From positions 1 through 49,170 of the forward strand of contig JAGPCY010000054.1 of assembly GCA_018057825.1 (NCBI GenBank): 49,170 nt of DNA. The letters run 5' to 3'. Each line of letters starts with the position of its first letter. The first letter of the stretch is position 1. Positions 23,901 through 33,901 of the stretch are shown in pieces. Both the position numbers and the translations under genes were made by a program. The notes below the pieces were generated by a model. The model made no database searches and was not told the DNA's origin. It saw only the letters and a program-made list of their open reading frames with translations. The DNA comes from Kofleriaceae bacterium. GTDB taxonomy: Bacteria; Myxococcota_A; Polyangia; Haliangiales; Haliangiaceae.

Positions 23901-24263
23901 TTGGTCCTGACCCAGACGATCGCCGCCGGCGACGTGCTGGTGGTTTGCCATCCGTCGTCCGACGCTGCGGTGCTAGCGCAATGCGACGTGACCTCGAGCG
24001 CGGTCGCCAACTGGAACGGCGATGACACGATCGAGCTGGTCTGCGATGGCGCGACCCTCGACGTGTTCGGGCAGATCGGCGTCGACCCCGGCACGGCCTG
24101 GGGGCTGCCGCCGGTGACGACGATCGATCAGACCCTGCGCCGGCGCTGCGCGGTGTCGAGCGGCGACGCGATCGGCAACGATCCGTTCGTCCCGAGCGCA
24201 GAGTGGACCTCGCTCGGGACCAACGTCTACAGCGACCTCGGCGCGCGGACCTGTAGCCCGTAG
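20961..24263 (+). CDS. Surface lipoprotein: seven cadherin-like repeats, DUF4215 repeats, C-type lectin, lamin-tail domain
   Basis: 1100 residues from ATG 20961. The signal peptide ends in AGAGAGC. Residues about 17-677 are seven tandem cadherin-like domains of about 95 residues, each opening near NDAPVA and containing LTANDTDVDG-type calcium-ligand segments and YTVSDGA. Residues about 678-755 carry two Myxococcus-type cysteine-rich repeats (CGDGVIELPETCDDD and CGDGQVVGGEPCDDGN). A C-type-lectin-like domain spans about 757-900 (GECLHVFDALGRWNDTNC), then a third Cys repeat (CGDGVLHTGEACDDGN), and a lamin-tail domain from about 933 (FFSEYVEGSVGFNKALEIAN). The combination suggests calcium-dependent adhesion or prey binding. 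The TAG stop merges into array 4. Confidence 0.9.
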   Translation: MRTRLVALLIVAAGAGAGCGPGEGPNRPPTVTGSPVTTPEETPVTGTFTATDPDGDRLEFRYGTSPHGTVVGDGPSFTYTPELDFAGIDTVTITVLDGETLATATIAIDVTQVNDAPVAENDLVAGREDTTTIVPAATVLANDTDVDGDTLTITAVADARNGTVALIGDAIHYTPAPSYEGVEALRYTVSDGALTATATVLLMVDEVNDAPVASDDVATTPEDLALTITAAALVGNDTDLEGQTLGVTAVGAAVNGTVALAAGVVTFTPTADYHGPASFTYTVSDGADTDVGTVAVTVTPTADAPRPVADAFDATEDTARTIPTAQLTSNDLDPDGDALTVTAVANPLGGTVTLAGGVATFTPAPNLTGVAGFDYTVSDGGLTASARVTLTVAAVPDAPVAGDDSAVIAEDTPLVVAGAVLTANDADVDGPALTVTAVGAAVRGVVALAGGAVTFTPEPDYVGPASFEYTVSDGALTDVGRVAITVTPVNDAPVAVADVATTAEDTAIAIPTATLTANDTDVDGPALTVTAVGGATGGAVALAGGVVTFTPAPDRVGAADFTYTVSDGALTATGAVAITITPVNDRPTATAGTATTAENTPVTVTLTGADLDLDALTFAVGAATVGTLGPVTATGPTTATVVYTPPINYDGAASFTFTASDAALTSAPATIAITITNVPVCGDGVIELPETCDDDGAVGGDGCSATCAVESGWTCSGLPSGCDELCGDGQVVGGEPCDDGNPIETDGCTTACVAAPPCDPTRDPAGDRFAVEPTTGACYVGVDDELTSAAAAAAACVAGGGHLATITSAGEQALVAAVANDTQNPWLGAVDDANDTDAVFAWQTGEPWGFTAWAPDQPDDDAGLGGTGECLHVFDALGRWNDTNCAATGFVVGRVCEYAAVPCGDGVLHTGEACDDGNRVSFDGCSASCRIENLFFSEYVEGSVGFNKALEIANPTATARPLTGCALRLYTNGSPTVSQTLVLTQTIAAGDVLVVCHPSSDAAVLAQCDVTSSAVANWNGDDTIELVCDGATLDVFGQIGVDPGTAWGLPPVTTIDQTLRRRCAVSSGDAIGNDPFVPSAEWTSLGTNVYSDLGARTCSP

Positions 24264-24413
<150 letters not shown>

Positions 24414-24418
24414 CGGAG

Positions 24419-25294
24419 CTAACCGGCGAACCGGACCAGGGCGCGGACGTCACTCGGCGGCGGCAGCGCGGCGTCGCGGAACGCCCGCGCCATCGCCACC
24501 GGGCTGCCGTAGCCGACCCGCTCGGCGACCTCGGCGACGCTGGCGTCGGGCGCGCTCAGGAGCAGGAGCGCCGCGCGCAGCCGCAGGATGCGCGTGATGT
24601 GGCGGAAGTTCCCGCCGAACAGATCGAAGTCGATCGCGAGCTGCTTGAGCTCGCGTCGGACCTGGCGACTCGAGCGCCCGCTGGCCGCCGCCACCTGATC
24701 GATCGTGATGCCGGTGGCGTAGGCGTCGTAGGCCGGCGTCAGCGCTTGCCACAGCCGCACCATCGACGGCGCCTCGACCTCGGTCAGCGCGACCGGCGCG
24801 ACCAGGATGCCGTCGGCGAGCAGCGCAGCCTGGACCGCGTGGACCGCGGCCAGCGCGAGCGCCGGGTCGGTGTCGGCCTGAAACCCGGCCAGGGTCTCGA
24901 CCGCGGCCACGGTCGCCCCGCCGAGCGCGCGCGGCCCCGCGGCCAGGCCGACCGGCGCGCGCACCGCCGCGCGCGCCACGCGCATCTCGACGGTGAGCGA
25001 GCGCTCCCCGCCGCACCGAAACCACGGCACGCCGGCCACGACGCGCTCGAGCTCGGTCTCGGCCAGGACCCAGGCCGCCGGGCCGGTCCAGGTCCCGAAC
25101 GCGGTCGCCATCGTGCCGGAGAGCACCAGGTACAGCGACACCACGTCGCGCGCCACCGGACACGGCGGCGCGTAGCGCGAGTCGAACAGCAGCCGCTCCT
25201 TGCCGACCACGTGGAGCCGCAGCCGCCGGTCGAAGCACAAGGTCGAGCGCAGGTGGGCGCCGGCGAACGCGGTCTGGCTGGCGGCGAACAGCAT
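24419..25294 (-). CDS. AraC-family transcriptional regulator
   Basis: 291 residues. The N-terminal 190 residues are a sensing region not assignable to a named fold; they begin MLFAASQTAFAGAHLRSTL and include SRYAPPCPVARDVVSLYL. The C-terminal 90 residues are a double helix-turn-helix: the first near ITIDQVAAASGRSSRQVRRE, the second near VAEVAERVGYGSPVAMARAF, which is the conserved AraC signature position. It is divergent from the rhomboid gene across 67 bp that contain an inverted repeat. Likely a one-component regulator of unknown ligand. Confidence 0.88.
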   Translation of the reverse strand: MLFAASQTAFAGAHLRSTLCFDRRLRLHVVGKERLLFDSRYAPPCPVARDVVSLYLVLSGTMATAFGTWTGPAAWVLAETELERVVAGVPWFRCGGERSLTVEMRVARAAVRAPVGLAAGPRALGGATVAAVETLAGFQADTDPALALAAVHAVQAALLADGILVAPVALTEVEAPSMVRLWQALTPAYDAYATGITIDQVAAASGRSSRQVRRELKQLAIDFDLFGGNFRHITRILRLRAALLLLSAPDASVAEVAERVGYGSPVAMARAFRDAALPPPSDVRALVRFAG

Positions 25295-25319
25295 GGCGCG
25301 ACGAAGACCGTCGACGTTG

Positions 25320-25351
25320 TAGCACGCCGGCCGTCGCCGCCACGCGTGCTA
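25320..25351. promoter_or_regulatory. Inverted repeat between AraC-type gene and rhomboid gene
   Basis: TAGCACG (25320-25326) and CGTGCTA (25345-25351) are perfect 7-bp arms 18 bases apart, in the 67-bp divergent gap. Arm spacing of about two helical turns fits a dimer site for the AraC-type protein or a promoter hairpin. Confidence 0.45.
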
Positions 25352-25361
25352 GCCTGACCCC

Positions 25362-25979
25362 ATGGCCAAGCTGCGCATCACCTACAACGCGCCGGTCATC
25401 CTGACCTTCGCGCTGGCCTCAGCGATCGTCCAGCTCGCCTTCGGGCGCGAGACCCAGCTCCAGTACTTCGCGGCCTGGCCGGAGTTCCACGACTGGCGCG
25501 GCTACCTCGGCCTGTTCTCCCACGTCCTCGGCCACGCCGACTGGAATCACCTGCTCGGCAACTTCTCGATCATCCTGCTCATCGGCCCGATCCTCGAAGA
25601 GCGCCACGGCTCGCCAGCGATCCTCGGGATGATCGCGATCACCGCGCTGGTGACCGGCCTGGTCAACGTCGCGTTCACCGATACCTTCCTGGTCGGGGCC
25701 AGCGGCATCGTCTTCATGTTCGTGATCCTGGCGTCGATGGCCAACATTCGGTCGGGCGAGATCCCGCTCACCTTCATCGCCGTCGCGGTCCTGTACCTGG
25801 GCCGCGAGGTGGTCGGCGCGTTCCAGGACGATCAGGTCTCGCAGATGGCGCACCTCCTGGGCGGCGCCGCCGGCGCGGCCTTCGGCTTCCTCGGCGCCGG
25901 CCGCCGCCCGGCCAGCCCGACCGCCCCGCCCCGCCCGGCCCCGGCCCGGCCGACGATCGGCGAGCCGCGCGCGCCGTAG
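25362..25979 (+). CDS. Rhomboid-family intramembrane serine protease
   Basis: 205 residues, about six membrane helices. HADWNHLLGNFSIILLIGP is the L1/helix-2 region with the conserved H-x4-N; GASGIVFMFVIL holds the catalytic serine in GASG; MAHLLGGAAGAAFGFLGAG holds the catalytic histidine and the GxxxG-like packing. All residues required for activity are visible. A short Pro/Ala tail follows the last helix. Rhomboids cut membrane-tethered substrates, which might include the neighbouring surface proteins; no substrate can be named. Confidence 0.93.
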   Translation: MAKLRITYNAPVILTFALASAIVQLAFGRETQLQYFAAWPEFHDWRGYLGLFSHVLGHADWNHLLGNFSIILLIGPILEERHGSPAILGMIAITALVTGLVNVAFTDTFLVGASGIVFMFVILASMANIRSGEIPLTFIAVAVLYLGREVVGAFQDDQVSQMAHLLGGAAGAAFGFLGAGRRPASPTAPPRPAPARPTIGEPRAP

Positions 25980-25993
25980 TAGAGTGCGCGGCC

Positions 25994-27007
25994 ATGACGC
26001 GCACCCTCGGACTCGCCCTCACCCTGGCCGCGGCCCTGACCGCCGGCTGCAAGAAGAAGTCGGAACCGGCCCCCGCCGCTGGCTCGGGCTCCGCCGCCGC
26101 AGGCTCGGGCTCCGCCGCCGCGGGCTCGGGCTCCGCCGCCGCGGGCTCGGGCTCGGCCGCCGCTGGCTCGGGCTCGGCGGTCGCGCCGACGCCGCCGGCC
26201 CCGCCCCACGTCGCGGACGGCCTGGCCACGCCGGAGTCGGTCTTGTACGACGCCGCCAACGACCGCTACCTGGTGGCCAACATCAACGGCGCCCCCCTCG
26301 ACGTCGACGACAACGGCTTCATCGCCGTGCTCGGCCCCGACGGCAAGGCGGTGGCCGGCAAGTGGATCGACGGCGCCGCCGCCGACGTCACCCTGAACGC
26401 CCCCAAGGGCATGGCGATCGTCGGCGGCACGCTGTGGGTCGCCGACATCGATCACGTCCGCAAGTTCGATCTCGCGACCGGCAAGCCGGCCGGCGAGGTC
26501 AAGCTCGACGGCGCGGCGTTCCTGAACGACGTCGCCGCCGCGCCCGATGGCTCGATCGTCGTGTCCGACACCGGGGTCGACAAGACCTTCGCCTCGACCG
26601 GCGCCGACGCGATCTACCGGATCGCCGCCGACGGCAAGGTCACGCCGGTGATCAAGGACAAGGCCCTGGGCAGCCCCAACGGCGTCCACGTCACCGCCGA
26701 CGGCACGATCTGGGTCGCGACCTTCGGCTCGGGCGAGCTGTACGCGATCGATCCCGCCGGGGCCAAGCAGCCCGGCCAGAAGCTGCCCAAGGGTCAGCTC
26801 GACGGCATCGTCGCCCTGCCCGGCGGCGACCTGCTGGTGACGTCGTGGGAGGGCAGCGCGGTCTACCGCGGCAAGCCGGGTGGCGAGTGGAAGGCGATCG
26901 CCGAGAACCTGAAGGCCCCGGCCGACCTCGGCTACGACAGCAAGCGCGGCTGGATGCTGGTGCCGCTGTTCACGGACAACGGCGTCCACGCCGCCGCCGT
27001 CCCGTGA
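25994..27007 (+). CDS. Lipoprotein with AAGSGSA repeat linker and SMP-30/NHL beta-propeller
   Basis: 337 residues. The signal peptide (TLGLALTLAAALTAGC) ends in a TAGC lipobox followed by KKK. A low-complexity linker of five AAGSGSA units (about residues 28-62) precedes a six-bladed beta-propeller with repeated motifs such as VLYDAANDRYLVANI, GMAIVGGTLWVADIDHVRKF and GIVALPGGDLLVTSWEG, as in SMP-30/gluconolactonase and NHL proteins. The acidic residues of the metal site are not all certain, so enzymatic activity is not claimed. It lies 14 bp after the rhomboid gene, probably the same operon. Confidence 0.82.
   Translation: MTRTLGLALTLAAALTAGCKKKSEPAPAAGSGSAAAGSGSAAAGSGSAAAGSGSAAAGSGSAVAPTPPAPPHVADGLATPESVLYDAANDRYLVANINGAPLDVDDNGFIAVLGPDGKAVAGKWIDGAAADVTLNAPKGMAIVGGTLWVADIDHVRKFDLATGKPAGEVKLDGAAFLNDVAAAPDGSIVVSDTGVDKTFASTGADAIYRIAADGKVTPVIKDKALGSPNGVHVTADGTIWVATFGSGELYAIDPAGAKQPGQKLPKGQLDGIVALPGGDLLVTSWEGSAVYRGKPGGEWKAIAENLKAPADLGYDSKRGWMLVPLFTDNGVHAAAVP
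26075..26179 (+). repeat. Five 21-bp tandem repeats encoding AAGSGSA
   Basis: In-frame 21-bp units that differ mainly at third codon positions (GCT/GCA/GCG, TCC/TCG). They form a flexible linker between the lipid anchor and the propeller. Copy number could vary without breaking the frame. Confidence 0.95.
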
Positions 27008-27015
27008 GGATCACG
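27003..27015. terminator. Compact hairpin containing both convergent stop codons
   Basis: CGTGA-GGA-TCACG: a 5-bp stem with a 3-base loop. Its arms contain the TGA of the propeller gene and, on the other strand, the TGA of the GGDEF gene, which meet with only 3 bp between them. Confidence 0.35.
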
Positions 27016-28423
27016 CCGGCGCGCTGACCACGCGGTCGCGCCCGGCTCGCTTGGCGGTGTAGAGGCGCTGATCGGCCACCGCGATCAGCTCGGTCGTGGT
27101 CGCGCCGTCCGCGGGACAGGTCGCGACGCCCGCCGAGAAGGTGTAGCGAGGCAGGTCGGGCGACAGGCTCCGCTCGGCCAGGCGCGCGCGCACCGCCTCG
27201 AGGACCGCGACCGCGGCGGTCGCGCCGGCGCCGCGCATCACGACGACGAACTCCTCGCCGCCGTAGCGCCCGACGAGATCGGAGCCGCGCAGGCGCTCGC
27301 CCAGGACCCGCGCCAGGTCGCGCAGCACCGCGTCGCCGGTCGGGTGACCGTGGCTGTCGTTGATCTGCTTGAAGAAGTCGACGTCGAGGAGCGCCACCGC
27401 CAGCCGCTGGCCCGCGGCGACCGCGGACACCACCGCCAGCTCGAGCTCCTCGAGGATGTGGCGACGGTTGAACAACCCGGTCAGGCCGTCCTTGATCGCC
27501 AGGTCGCGCAGGTTGGCCTCGCTGGCCCGCAGCGCGGCCTCGGCCCGACGCTGCGCGGTGATGTCGCGGAAGCTCCACACCCGGCCGACGATCGCGCCGC
27601 GCATGCGCTGCGGCCGACCGGTCCGCTCGAACACCCGCCCGTCGGTGAGGGCGATGACGTCGACGGTGTCGGCGTCGGCCTCGGCCAGGACGTCGGTGGC
27701 GTCGGCCAGCAGGCGATCGAGGCGATCGGTGCGGTCGGCCAGGTGCGCGCGCAGCCCGGCCAGATCGCGCGGCGGCGTCGGGAAGCCCCACATCTCGAGG
27801 AACCGGCGGTTGAAGGCGACGACGTGATTGCCGTCGATCGCGACGATGCCCTCGCCGGTCGACTCGAGGGTCGCGGCCAACAGGGCCTCGCGCCGCGAGC
27901 GCTCGGCCAGCTCGAGGGCCAACGACGCCAGGCTGGCGAGGAACGCGGCGTCGCGCTGCTCGGCCGCGGTCCAGGCCCGGGCCGGGCCGACGTGCTCGTG
28001 ACAGACCACGCCGACCAGCCGTCCGCCGGTGCGCAGCGGCGCATCGAGCATCGCCCCGATCCCGAGCGGCGCCAGATAGCCGGGCGAGAACTCGGCGGTG
28101 CGCGGATCGGCGTGGGCGTCGTCGGCCGCGATCGGCTCCTCGCTGGCCAGGGCCGCGAAGTACGCCGGGTAGGTGGCAGCGGCCAGGGCGGTGCCGGCGC
28201 TGTGGCGGCCGGCGTCGCGCTCGTAGAGATCGGCGCACCGCAGGGTCCGATGATCGTCGTCGAGGAGCCAGACGCTGGCCCGGGCCACGCCGAGGGCCAC
28301 GCACGCGGTCTCGGTGATCGCGCGGAGCGCGCCGTCGGGATCGCCCTCGTAGCGGCGCCAGACCCGGGCCAGCTCGGTCAGGGCGTCGGTCGGCGCGACC
28401 GGTGGTCCAGGCGGAGAAGACAC
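27011..28423 (-). CDS. Diguanylate cyclase with GAF and PAS domains (GGDEF)
   Basis: About 470 residues from GTG 28423 (GTG 28432 is possible). Residues about 25-180 are a GAF domain (VARASVWLLDDDHRTLRC, YLAPLGIGAMLDAPLR, LVGVVCHEHVGPARAW), about 190-300 a PAS domain (GEGIVAIDGNHVVAFNRRF) and about 305-470 the GGDEF domain. Its catalytic signature GRYGGEEFVVV is intact and an RxxD inhibitory-site motif (RGSD) lies five residues before it. KDGLTGLFNRRH marks the domain start. It should make cyclic-di-GMP with product inhibition. The EAL gene lies 20 bp upstream on the same strand. Confidence 0.95.
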   Translation of the reverse strand: MSSPPGPPVAPTDALTELARVWRRYEGDPDGALRAITETACVALGVARASVWLLDDDHRTLRCADLYERDAGRHSAGTALAAATYPAYFAALASEEPIAADDAHADPRTAEFSPGYLAPLGIGAMLDAPLRTGGRLVGVVCHEHVGPARAWTAAEQRDAAFLASLASLALELAERSRREALLAATLESTGEGIVAIDGNHVVAFNRRFLEMWGFPTPPRDLAGLRAHLADRTDRLDRLLADATDVLAEADADTVDVIALTDGRVFERTGRPQRMRGAIVGRVWSFRDITAQRRAEAALRASEANLRDLAIKDGLTGLFNRRHILEELELAVVSAVAAGQRLAVALLDVDFFKQINDSHGHPTGDAVLRDLARVLGERLRGSDLVGRYGGEEFVVVMRGAGATAAVAVLEAVRARLAERSLSPDLPRYTFSAGVATCPADGATTTELIAVADQRLYTAKRAGRDRVVSAPA

Positions 28424-28443
28424 CTCGCCCACGGTAGCACCAG

Positions 28444-29238
28444 TCAGCGCAGCGGCGTGAGGCCGCGGACGGTGTTGCGGCCGCGCGGCTCGACGGACGG
28501 CGGCCAGGTCACCGGCGGCGGCGGCGCCTCGGGCCGGGCCAGGAGGAAGCCCTGCCCGAACCGGGCCCCGGCCGCGATCACCGCGGCCAGCTCGGTCTCG
28601 GTCTCGATCCCTTCGGCGACGACCCGGGCGTTCAGGTCGGTGCACAGCCGGACGATGCCGGCGACCAGCGTGAACAGCCGGGTGCCGATCGTCAGGCCGG
28701 CGATCAGATCGCGGTCGAGCTTGACGATCCGCGGATGGAGATCGGCGATGTACTTGAGGTTGGAGTAGCCGGCGCCGAGGTCGTCGACCACTAGGTGCAC
28801 GCCGCGGCCGCGGACCTCGGCCAGCATGTTCTGGCACAGCGCGAAGTGCGACAGCGGCACGCCCTCGGTGATCTCGAGGTAGACGTCCTCGGAGTGACGG
28901 AAGATCGGATCGTCGGGCTGCACCACCCAGCGCTCGTTGAGCTCGGCCGGGTTGACGTTGATGAACAGCGGGTAGTCGGGGCAGCCGTCGACCGCGAGCT
29001 GGCGCAGGGGGCGGCCGAGCTCACCGGTCAGGCCGTAGCGGGCCGCCGACGCGAACAACGACAGCGGGCCATCGAACTCCGGCGCGGTGGTGCGCGCCAG
29101 CGCCTCGTAGGCGAACGCCCGTCGGGTCCGCAGGTCGACCACCGGCTGGTACGCCACCCACAGCTCGTCGGTGGCGAGGACGCGGTGGATCGGCTCCCGC
29201 GTCGGCGGCAGCGACTTGCTGGTGCGACGGGTCGACAA
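28444..29238 (-). CDS. EAL-domain cyclic-di-GMP phosphodiesterase
   Basis: About 264 residues; TTG 29238 is the best start (STRRTSKSLPPT) as no ATG precedes the domain. Catalytic motifs are all present: FAYEALART (EAL), INVNP (Asn), YLEITEG (Glu), LVVDDLGAGYSNL (DD), KLDRDLI (Lys/Asp) and VVAEGIET (Glu). It should hydrolyse cyclic-di-GMP and has no obvious sensor domain. It precedes the diguanylate cyclase by 20 bp in the same orientation, so synthesis and breakdown may be co-expressed. Confidence 0.92.
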   Translation of the reverse strand: MSTRRTSKSLPPTREPIHRVLATDELWVAYQPVVDLRTRRAFAYEALARTTAPEFDGPLSLFASAARYGLTGELGRPLRQLAVDGCPDYPLFINVNPAELNERWVVQPDDPIFRHSEDVYLEITEGVPLSHFALCQNMLAEVRGRGVHLVVDDLGAGYSNLKYIADLHPRIVKLDRDLIAGLTIGTRLFTLVAGIVRLCTDLNARVVAEGIETETELAAVIAAGARFGQGFLLARPEAPPPPVTWPPSVEPRGRNTVRGLTPLR

Positions 29239-29300
29239 GGAGCCCAGCGTATCAAGCGCCGGCCCGGCGGTCGATGGTCGACCGCGCCTGTCCAGCGCGC

Positions 29301-31588
29301 TCAGGCGTTCTGCGCGAGCGGGGTGGCGCGCGCCAGGTTGCGCTCGAGCTGGGCCCGCCCGGCGCCGTACTGCACCGGCCAGACCACGTCGGCGTAGCCC
29401 TGCTCGGCGGCGGCGTGGAGCGTCCAGTACGGGTCGGCCAGGTGCGGTCGCGCCAGGGCGCACAGGTCGGCGCGACCGGCGGCGATGATCGTGTTGACGT
29501 GATCGGCCTCGAAGATGTTGCCGACCGCGATGGTCGGCACGCCCAGGGTGTTGCGGATCTGATCCGACAGCGGCACCTGGAACATCCGGCCGTAGACCGG
29601 CTGCTCGTGCTTGACCACCTGGCCCGACGACACGTGGACCAGGTCGACCCCGGCGGCCTGGAACCGCCGGGCGATCTCGACCGCGTCGTCGCCGGTGGTG
29701 CCGCCGGGCGCCCAGTCATGGGCCGACAACCGCACCGACATCGGCCGCTCGGCCGGCCACACCGCGCGCACTGCAGCGAAGACCTCGAGGGGAAATCGGC
29801 ACCGGCGCTCGAGATCGCCGCCGTAGTCGTCGTCGCGCTGGTTGGTGAGCGGCGACAGGAACGACGACAGGAGGTAGCCGTGGGCGCAGTGCAGCTCGAG
29901 CAGATCGAAGCCGCAGCGGGCGGCGCGCTCGGCGGCCGCGACGTGATCGGCGATGACCGCGTCGAGATCGGCCCGGGTCATGGCCCGCGGCACCGCCGAC
30001 ACGCCCGGCAGGTACGGCAGCGGCGACGGCGCGTAGAGCGGCCAGCCGCCGGTGGGCAAGGGCTGATCGGCGCCCTCCCACGCCAGCTTGGTGGCGCCCT
30101 TGCGCCCGGCGTGACCGAGCTGGAGCGCCAGCTTGGCCGGGCCAGCGCGATGGACGTAGTCGACGATGCGGGTCCAGGCCGCCTCGTGATCGTCGCGGTA
30201 CAGGCCGGCGCAGCCCGGGGTGATGCGGGCGTCGGCCGCGACCGCGGTCATCTCGGTGAAGATCAGGCCGGCGCCGCCGGTGGCCCGGCTGCCGTAGTGC
30301 ACCAGGTGGAAGTCGTCGGGGCAGCCCTCGGTCGCCGAGTACATGCACATCGGCGACACCGCGACCCGGTTGGCCAGCCGCAGGTCGCGCACCGCGAACG
30401 GCGTGAACATCGGCGGCACCGGTCGATCCGGCAGGCCGCTGGCGACCGCCAGCGCGCGCTCGACGCCGTCGACGTAGGCCGGATCGCGCAGGCGCTGGTT
30501 GGCGTGACCGACCCGCTGGCTGCCGGTCAAGAGCGAGAACACGAACTGCTGCGGCGGCAGCGTGACGTAGCGCTCGACGTGCTCGAACCAGGTCATGCGG
30601 TTGCGCGCCGCCGATTGCAGCTTGAGCGCCTCGACCTCGCGCTCGGCCTGGTAGCGACCGAGTCGGGTGGCGACGTCACCGTCGGTCGAGTGCAGCACCG
30701 CGGCCAGGGCGATCGCGTCCTCCATGGCCAGCTTGGTGCCCGAGCCGATCGAGAAGTGCGCGGTGTGGGCGGCGTCGCCGATGAGGACGATGTTGTCCTT
30801 GTACCAGCGCTCGCACAGCACCCGGTTGAACTTGAGCCACACCGCGGCGCCGCGCAGGTGGCGGGCGTTGGACACCAGGCGCTCGCCGTCGAGCAGCTCG
30901 GCGAACAGCTCCTCGCACAGCGCGATCGACCGCTCGGGGCCGAGGTCGTCACCGCCGGCGCGCCGCCACACCGCCTCGGGCGTCTCGACGATGAAGGTCG
31001 ACCACTCGTCGTCGAAGCGGTAGGCGTGGAGGTTCCACCAACCGCCGGCGTGCTCGCGGAACGCGAAGGTGAAGGCGTCGAGCTTGCGCCGGGTCCCGAG
31101 CCAGATGAACCGGCAGTCGCCGACCGCGATCCGCGGGTTGAAGTGGGCCTCGTGGCGCTTGCGGGTGACCGAGTGCACCCCGTCGGCGCCGATCACCAGA
31201 TCATGGGTGGCGGCGTAGGCGTCGGGATCGGTGATGTCGGCCTCGTAGATCAGCTCGACGCCGAGCGCGGCGGCGCGATCCTGGAGGATCTGCAGGAGCT
31301 TCTTGCGGGCGATCCCGGCGAAGCCGTGGCCGCGCGAGGTGATCTTGTCGCCGCGGAAGTAGGTGTCGATGTCGTCCCAGTGGCGGAACGCCCGCTCGAT
31401 CTGATCGACCACCTCGGGCGCGTGACGGCGGAACCCGGCCATGGTCTGGTCGGAGAACACCACGCCCCAGCCGAAGGTGTCGTCGGGCCGGTTGCGCTCG
31501 TAGACCGTGATCTGGTGGCCGGGGTCGGCCTGCTTCATCAGGATCGCGAAGAACAGCCCGGCCGGGCCGCCGCCGAGGCACGCGATCT

Positions 31589-31592
<4 letters not shown>
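29301..31592 (-). CDS. Anthraniloyl-CoA monooxygenase/reductase (FAD monooxygenase fused to OYE-type reductase)
   Basis: 763 residues from ATG 31592, overlapping the kynA stop by 4 bases (ATGA). Residues 1 to about 370 are a class-A flavin monooxygenase: the [14 protein letters not shown] Rossmann motif and [19 protein letters not shown]. Residues about 385-763 are an old-yellow-enzyme-type reductase: [31 protein letters not shown] and [19 protein letters not shown]. This fusion and length match the known 2-aminobenzoyl-CoA monooxygenase/reductase, which hydroxylates then reduces anthraniloyl-CoA in aerobic anthranilate catabolism. Coupling to tryptophan dioxygenase supports that substrate. 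A salicylyl-CoA hydroxylase would lack the second half. Confidence 0.9.
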
Positions 31593-32710
<1,118 letters not shown>

Positions 32711-32895
32711 CGCCGGCGAGTGTCGTCAGATCGCCGGGCCGGCACAAGCGCGCGGCCGCGGGCGGTGGCTGCGCCACGATGGCGCGTCGATGCCGCAGCG
32801 CGGCACCGGCGCCGAGGGAGGTTCGCGGTGCGCGAGAGGATGACGGCGCCGGGTTGCACGCCGTGCAAGCGAGGCGTCGCGCCGATCCAGGCCGG
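32711..32895. promoter_or_regulatory. kynA upstream region with three inverted repeats
   Basis: This 185-bp gap lies between kynA and the upstream LysR gene on the same strand. It contains GTGGC-TGC-GCCAC (32765-32777), TGCCGC-AGC-GCGGCA (32791-32805) and TTGCACG-C-CGTGCAA (32854-32868). The last is a 15-bp perfect palindrome and looks most like an operator; the first two, with 3-base loops, could be leader hairpins. No consensus promoter could be identified. Confidence 0.45.
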
Positions 32896-33870
32896 TCAGC
32901 GCGTCCCGGCGCGCCGCCGCCGACCGCGCGGCGCCCGGTCGAGGCGCGTCTGGGCGTCGGGGTGCGTGTCGCCCGCGACCGCGCGCGCCGTCGCCACCAG
33001 GGCCTCGCGCAGGAAGCGATGCCCGGCGTCGCCGTCGAACCGCGGGTGCCACACCAGGCTGAGGCCGTAGGGCCGGACCGTGAACGGCAGCTCGATCACG
33101 CGCAGGCCGAGGCGCGCCGCGAGGCGACCGGCGATCCGCTCGGAGATCGTGAGGATGTAGTCGGTCTGCGCGGCCAGCTCGAGGGCGGTCACGAAGTACG
33201 GGACCGCGCGCGCGACCCGGCGGGTCCGCCCCCGCGCCGCGAGGACGTCGTCGACGTGGCCGCCGGGCTGACCGCGCGGCGCGACCTGCAGGTGCGCCTC
33301 GGCCAGGTAGGCGTCGAGGGTCAGGCGCTTGCCGAGCCGAGGGTGATCGCGCCGCACCACCGCGACGAAGCGATCGGTGAGGAGCGGCCGCGTGCGCAGC
33401 TCGGGCGGCAGCTCGCCGTAGATCCCGACCGCCAGGTCGGCCGCGCCGTCGCGCAAGGCCGCCGGATCGTCGGGGCCATTGGGCACGACCCGCAGATCGA
33501 GGCCAGGCGCGTCGGCCGCCAGGCGGCGATCGAGGGCCAGCCCCAGCACCGTCAGCACGTAGTCCGAGGCCCGGAGGACGAACCCGCGCGCCAGCTCGCG
33601 CGCCACGAAGGGCCGCGCCGGCGCCAGCGCCGCGCGCGCCTCGGCCACCGCCGAGTGGACCTGCGCGCGCAGCGCCTCGGCCCGCGGGGTCAACACCATG
33701 CCGCGCCCCGCGCGCACCAAGATCGGATCCTCGAGCCGAACCCGGATCCGGGCCAGCGCGTGGCTCATCGCCGGCGTCGACAACCCCACCCGCCGCGCCG
33801 CCAGCGTGACCGAGCCCTCCTGCAACAGCGCGTCGAGGGCGACCAACAGGCCGAGGTCGTTGGCTTCCAT
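32896..33870 (-). CDS. LysR-family transcriptional regulator
   Basis: 324 residues from ATG 33870 ([20 protein letters not shown]). The winged helix-turn-helix is in the first 60 residues ([22 protein letters not shown]). The inducer-binding half follows, with [29 protein letters not shown] and [14 protein letters not shown]. The C-terminal 30 residues are Arg-rich. It lies upstream of kynA in the same direction, so it may control the kynA pair, and it is divergent from the FHA regulator. The N-terminus with ALARIRxxLxDPILVR is close to NodD/NahR-type LysR proteins that respond to aromatic compounds, which suits anthranilate or kynurenine as inducer (inference). Confidence 0.92.
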   Translation of the reverse strand: MEANDLGLLVALDALLQEGSVTLAARRVGLSTPAMSHALARIRVRLEDPILVRAGRGMVLTPRAEALRAQVHSAVAEARAALAPARPFVARELARGFVLRASDYVLTVLGLALDRRLAADAPGLDLRVVPNGPDDPAALRDGAADLAVGIYGELPPELRTRPLLTDRFVAVVRRDHPRLGKRLTLDAYLAEAHLQVAPRGQPGGHVDDVLAARGRTRRVARAVPYFVTALELAAQTDYILTISERIAGRLAARLGLRVIELPFTVRPYGLSLVWHPRFDGDAGHRFLREALVATARAVAGDTHPDAQTRLDRAPRGRRRRAGTR

Positions 33871-33901
33871 GCCGCGCGACGATAGCGCGGACGGACCGAG
33901 C

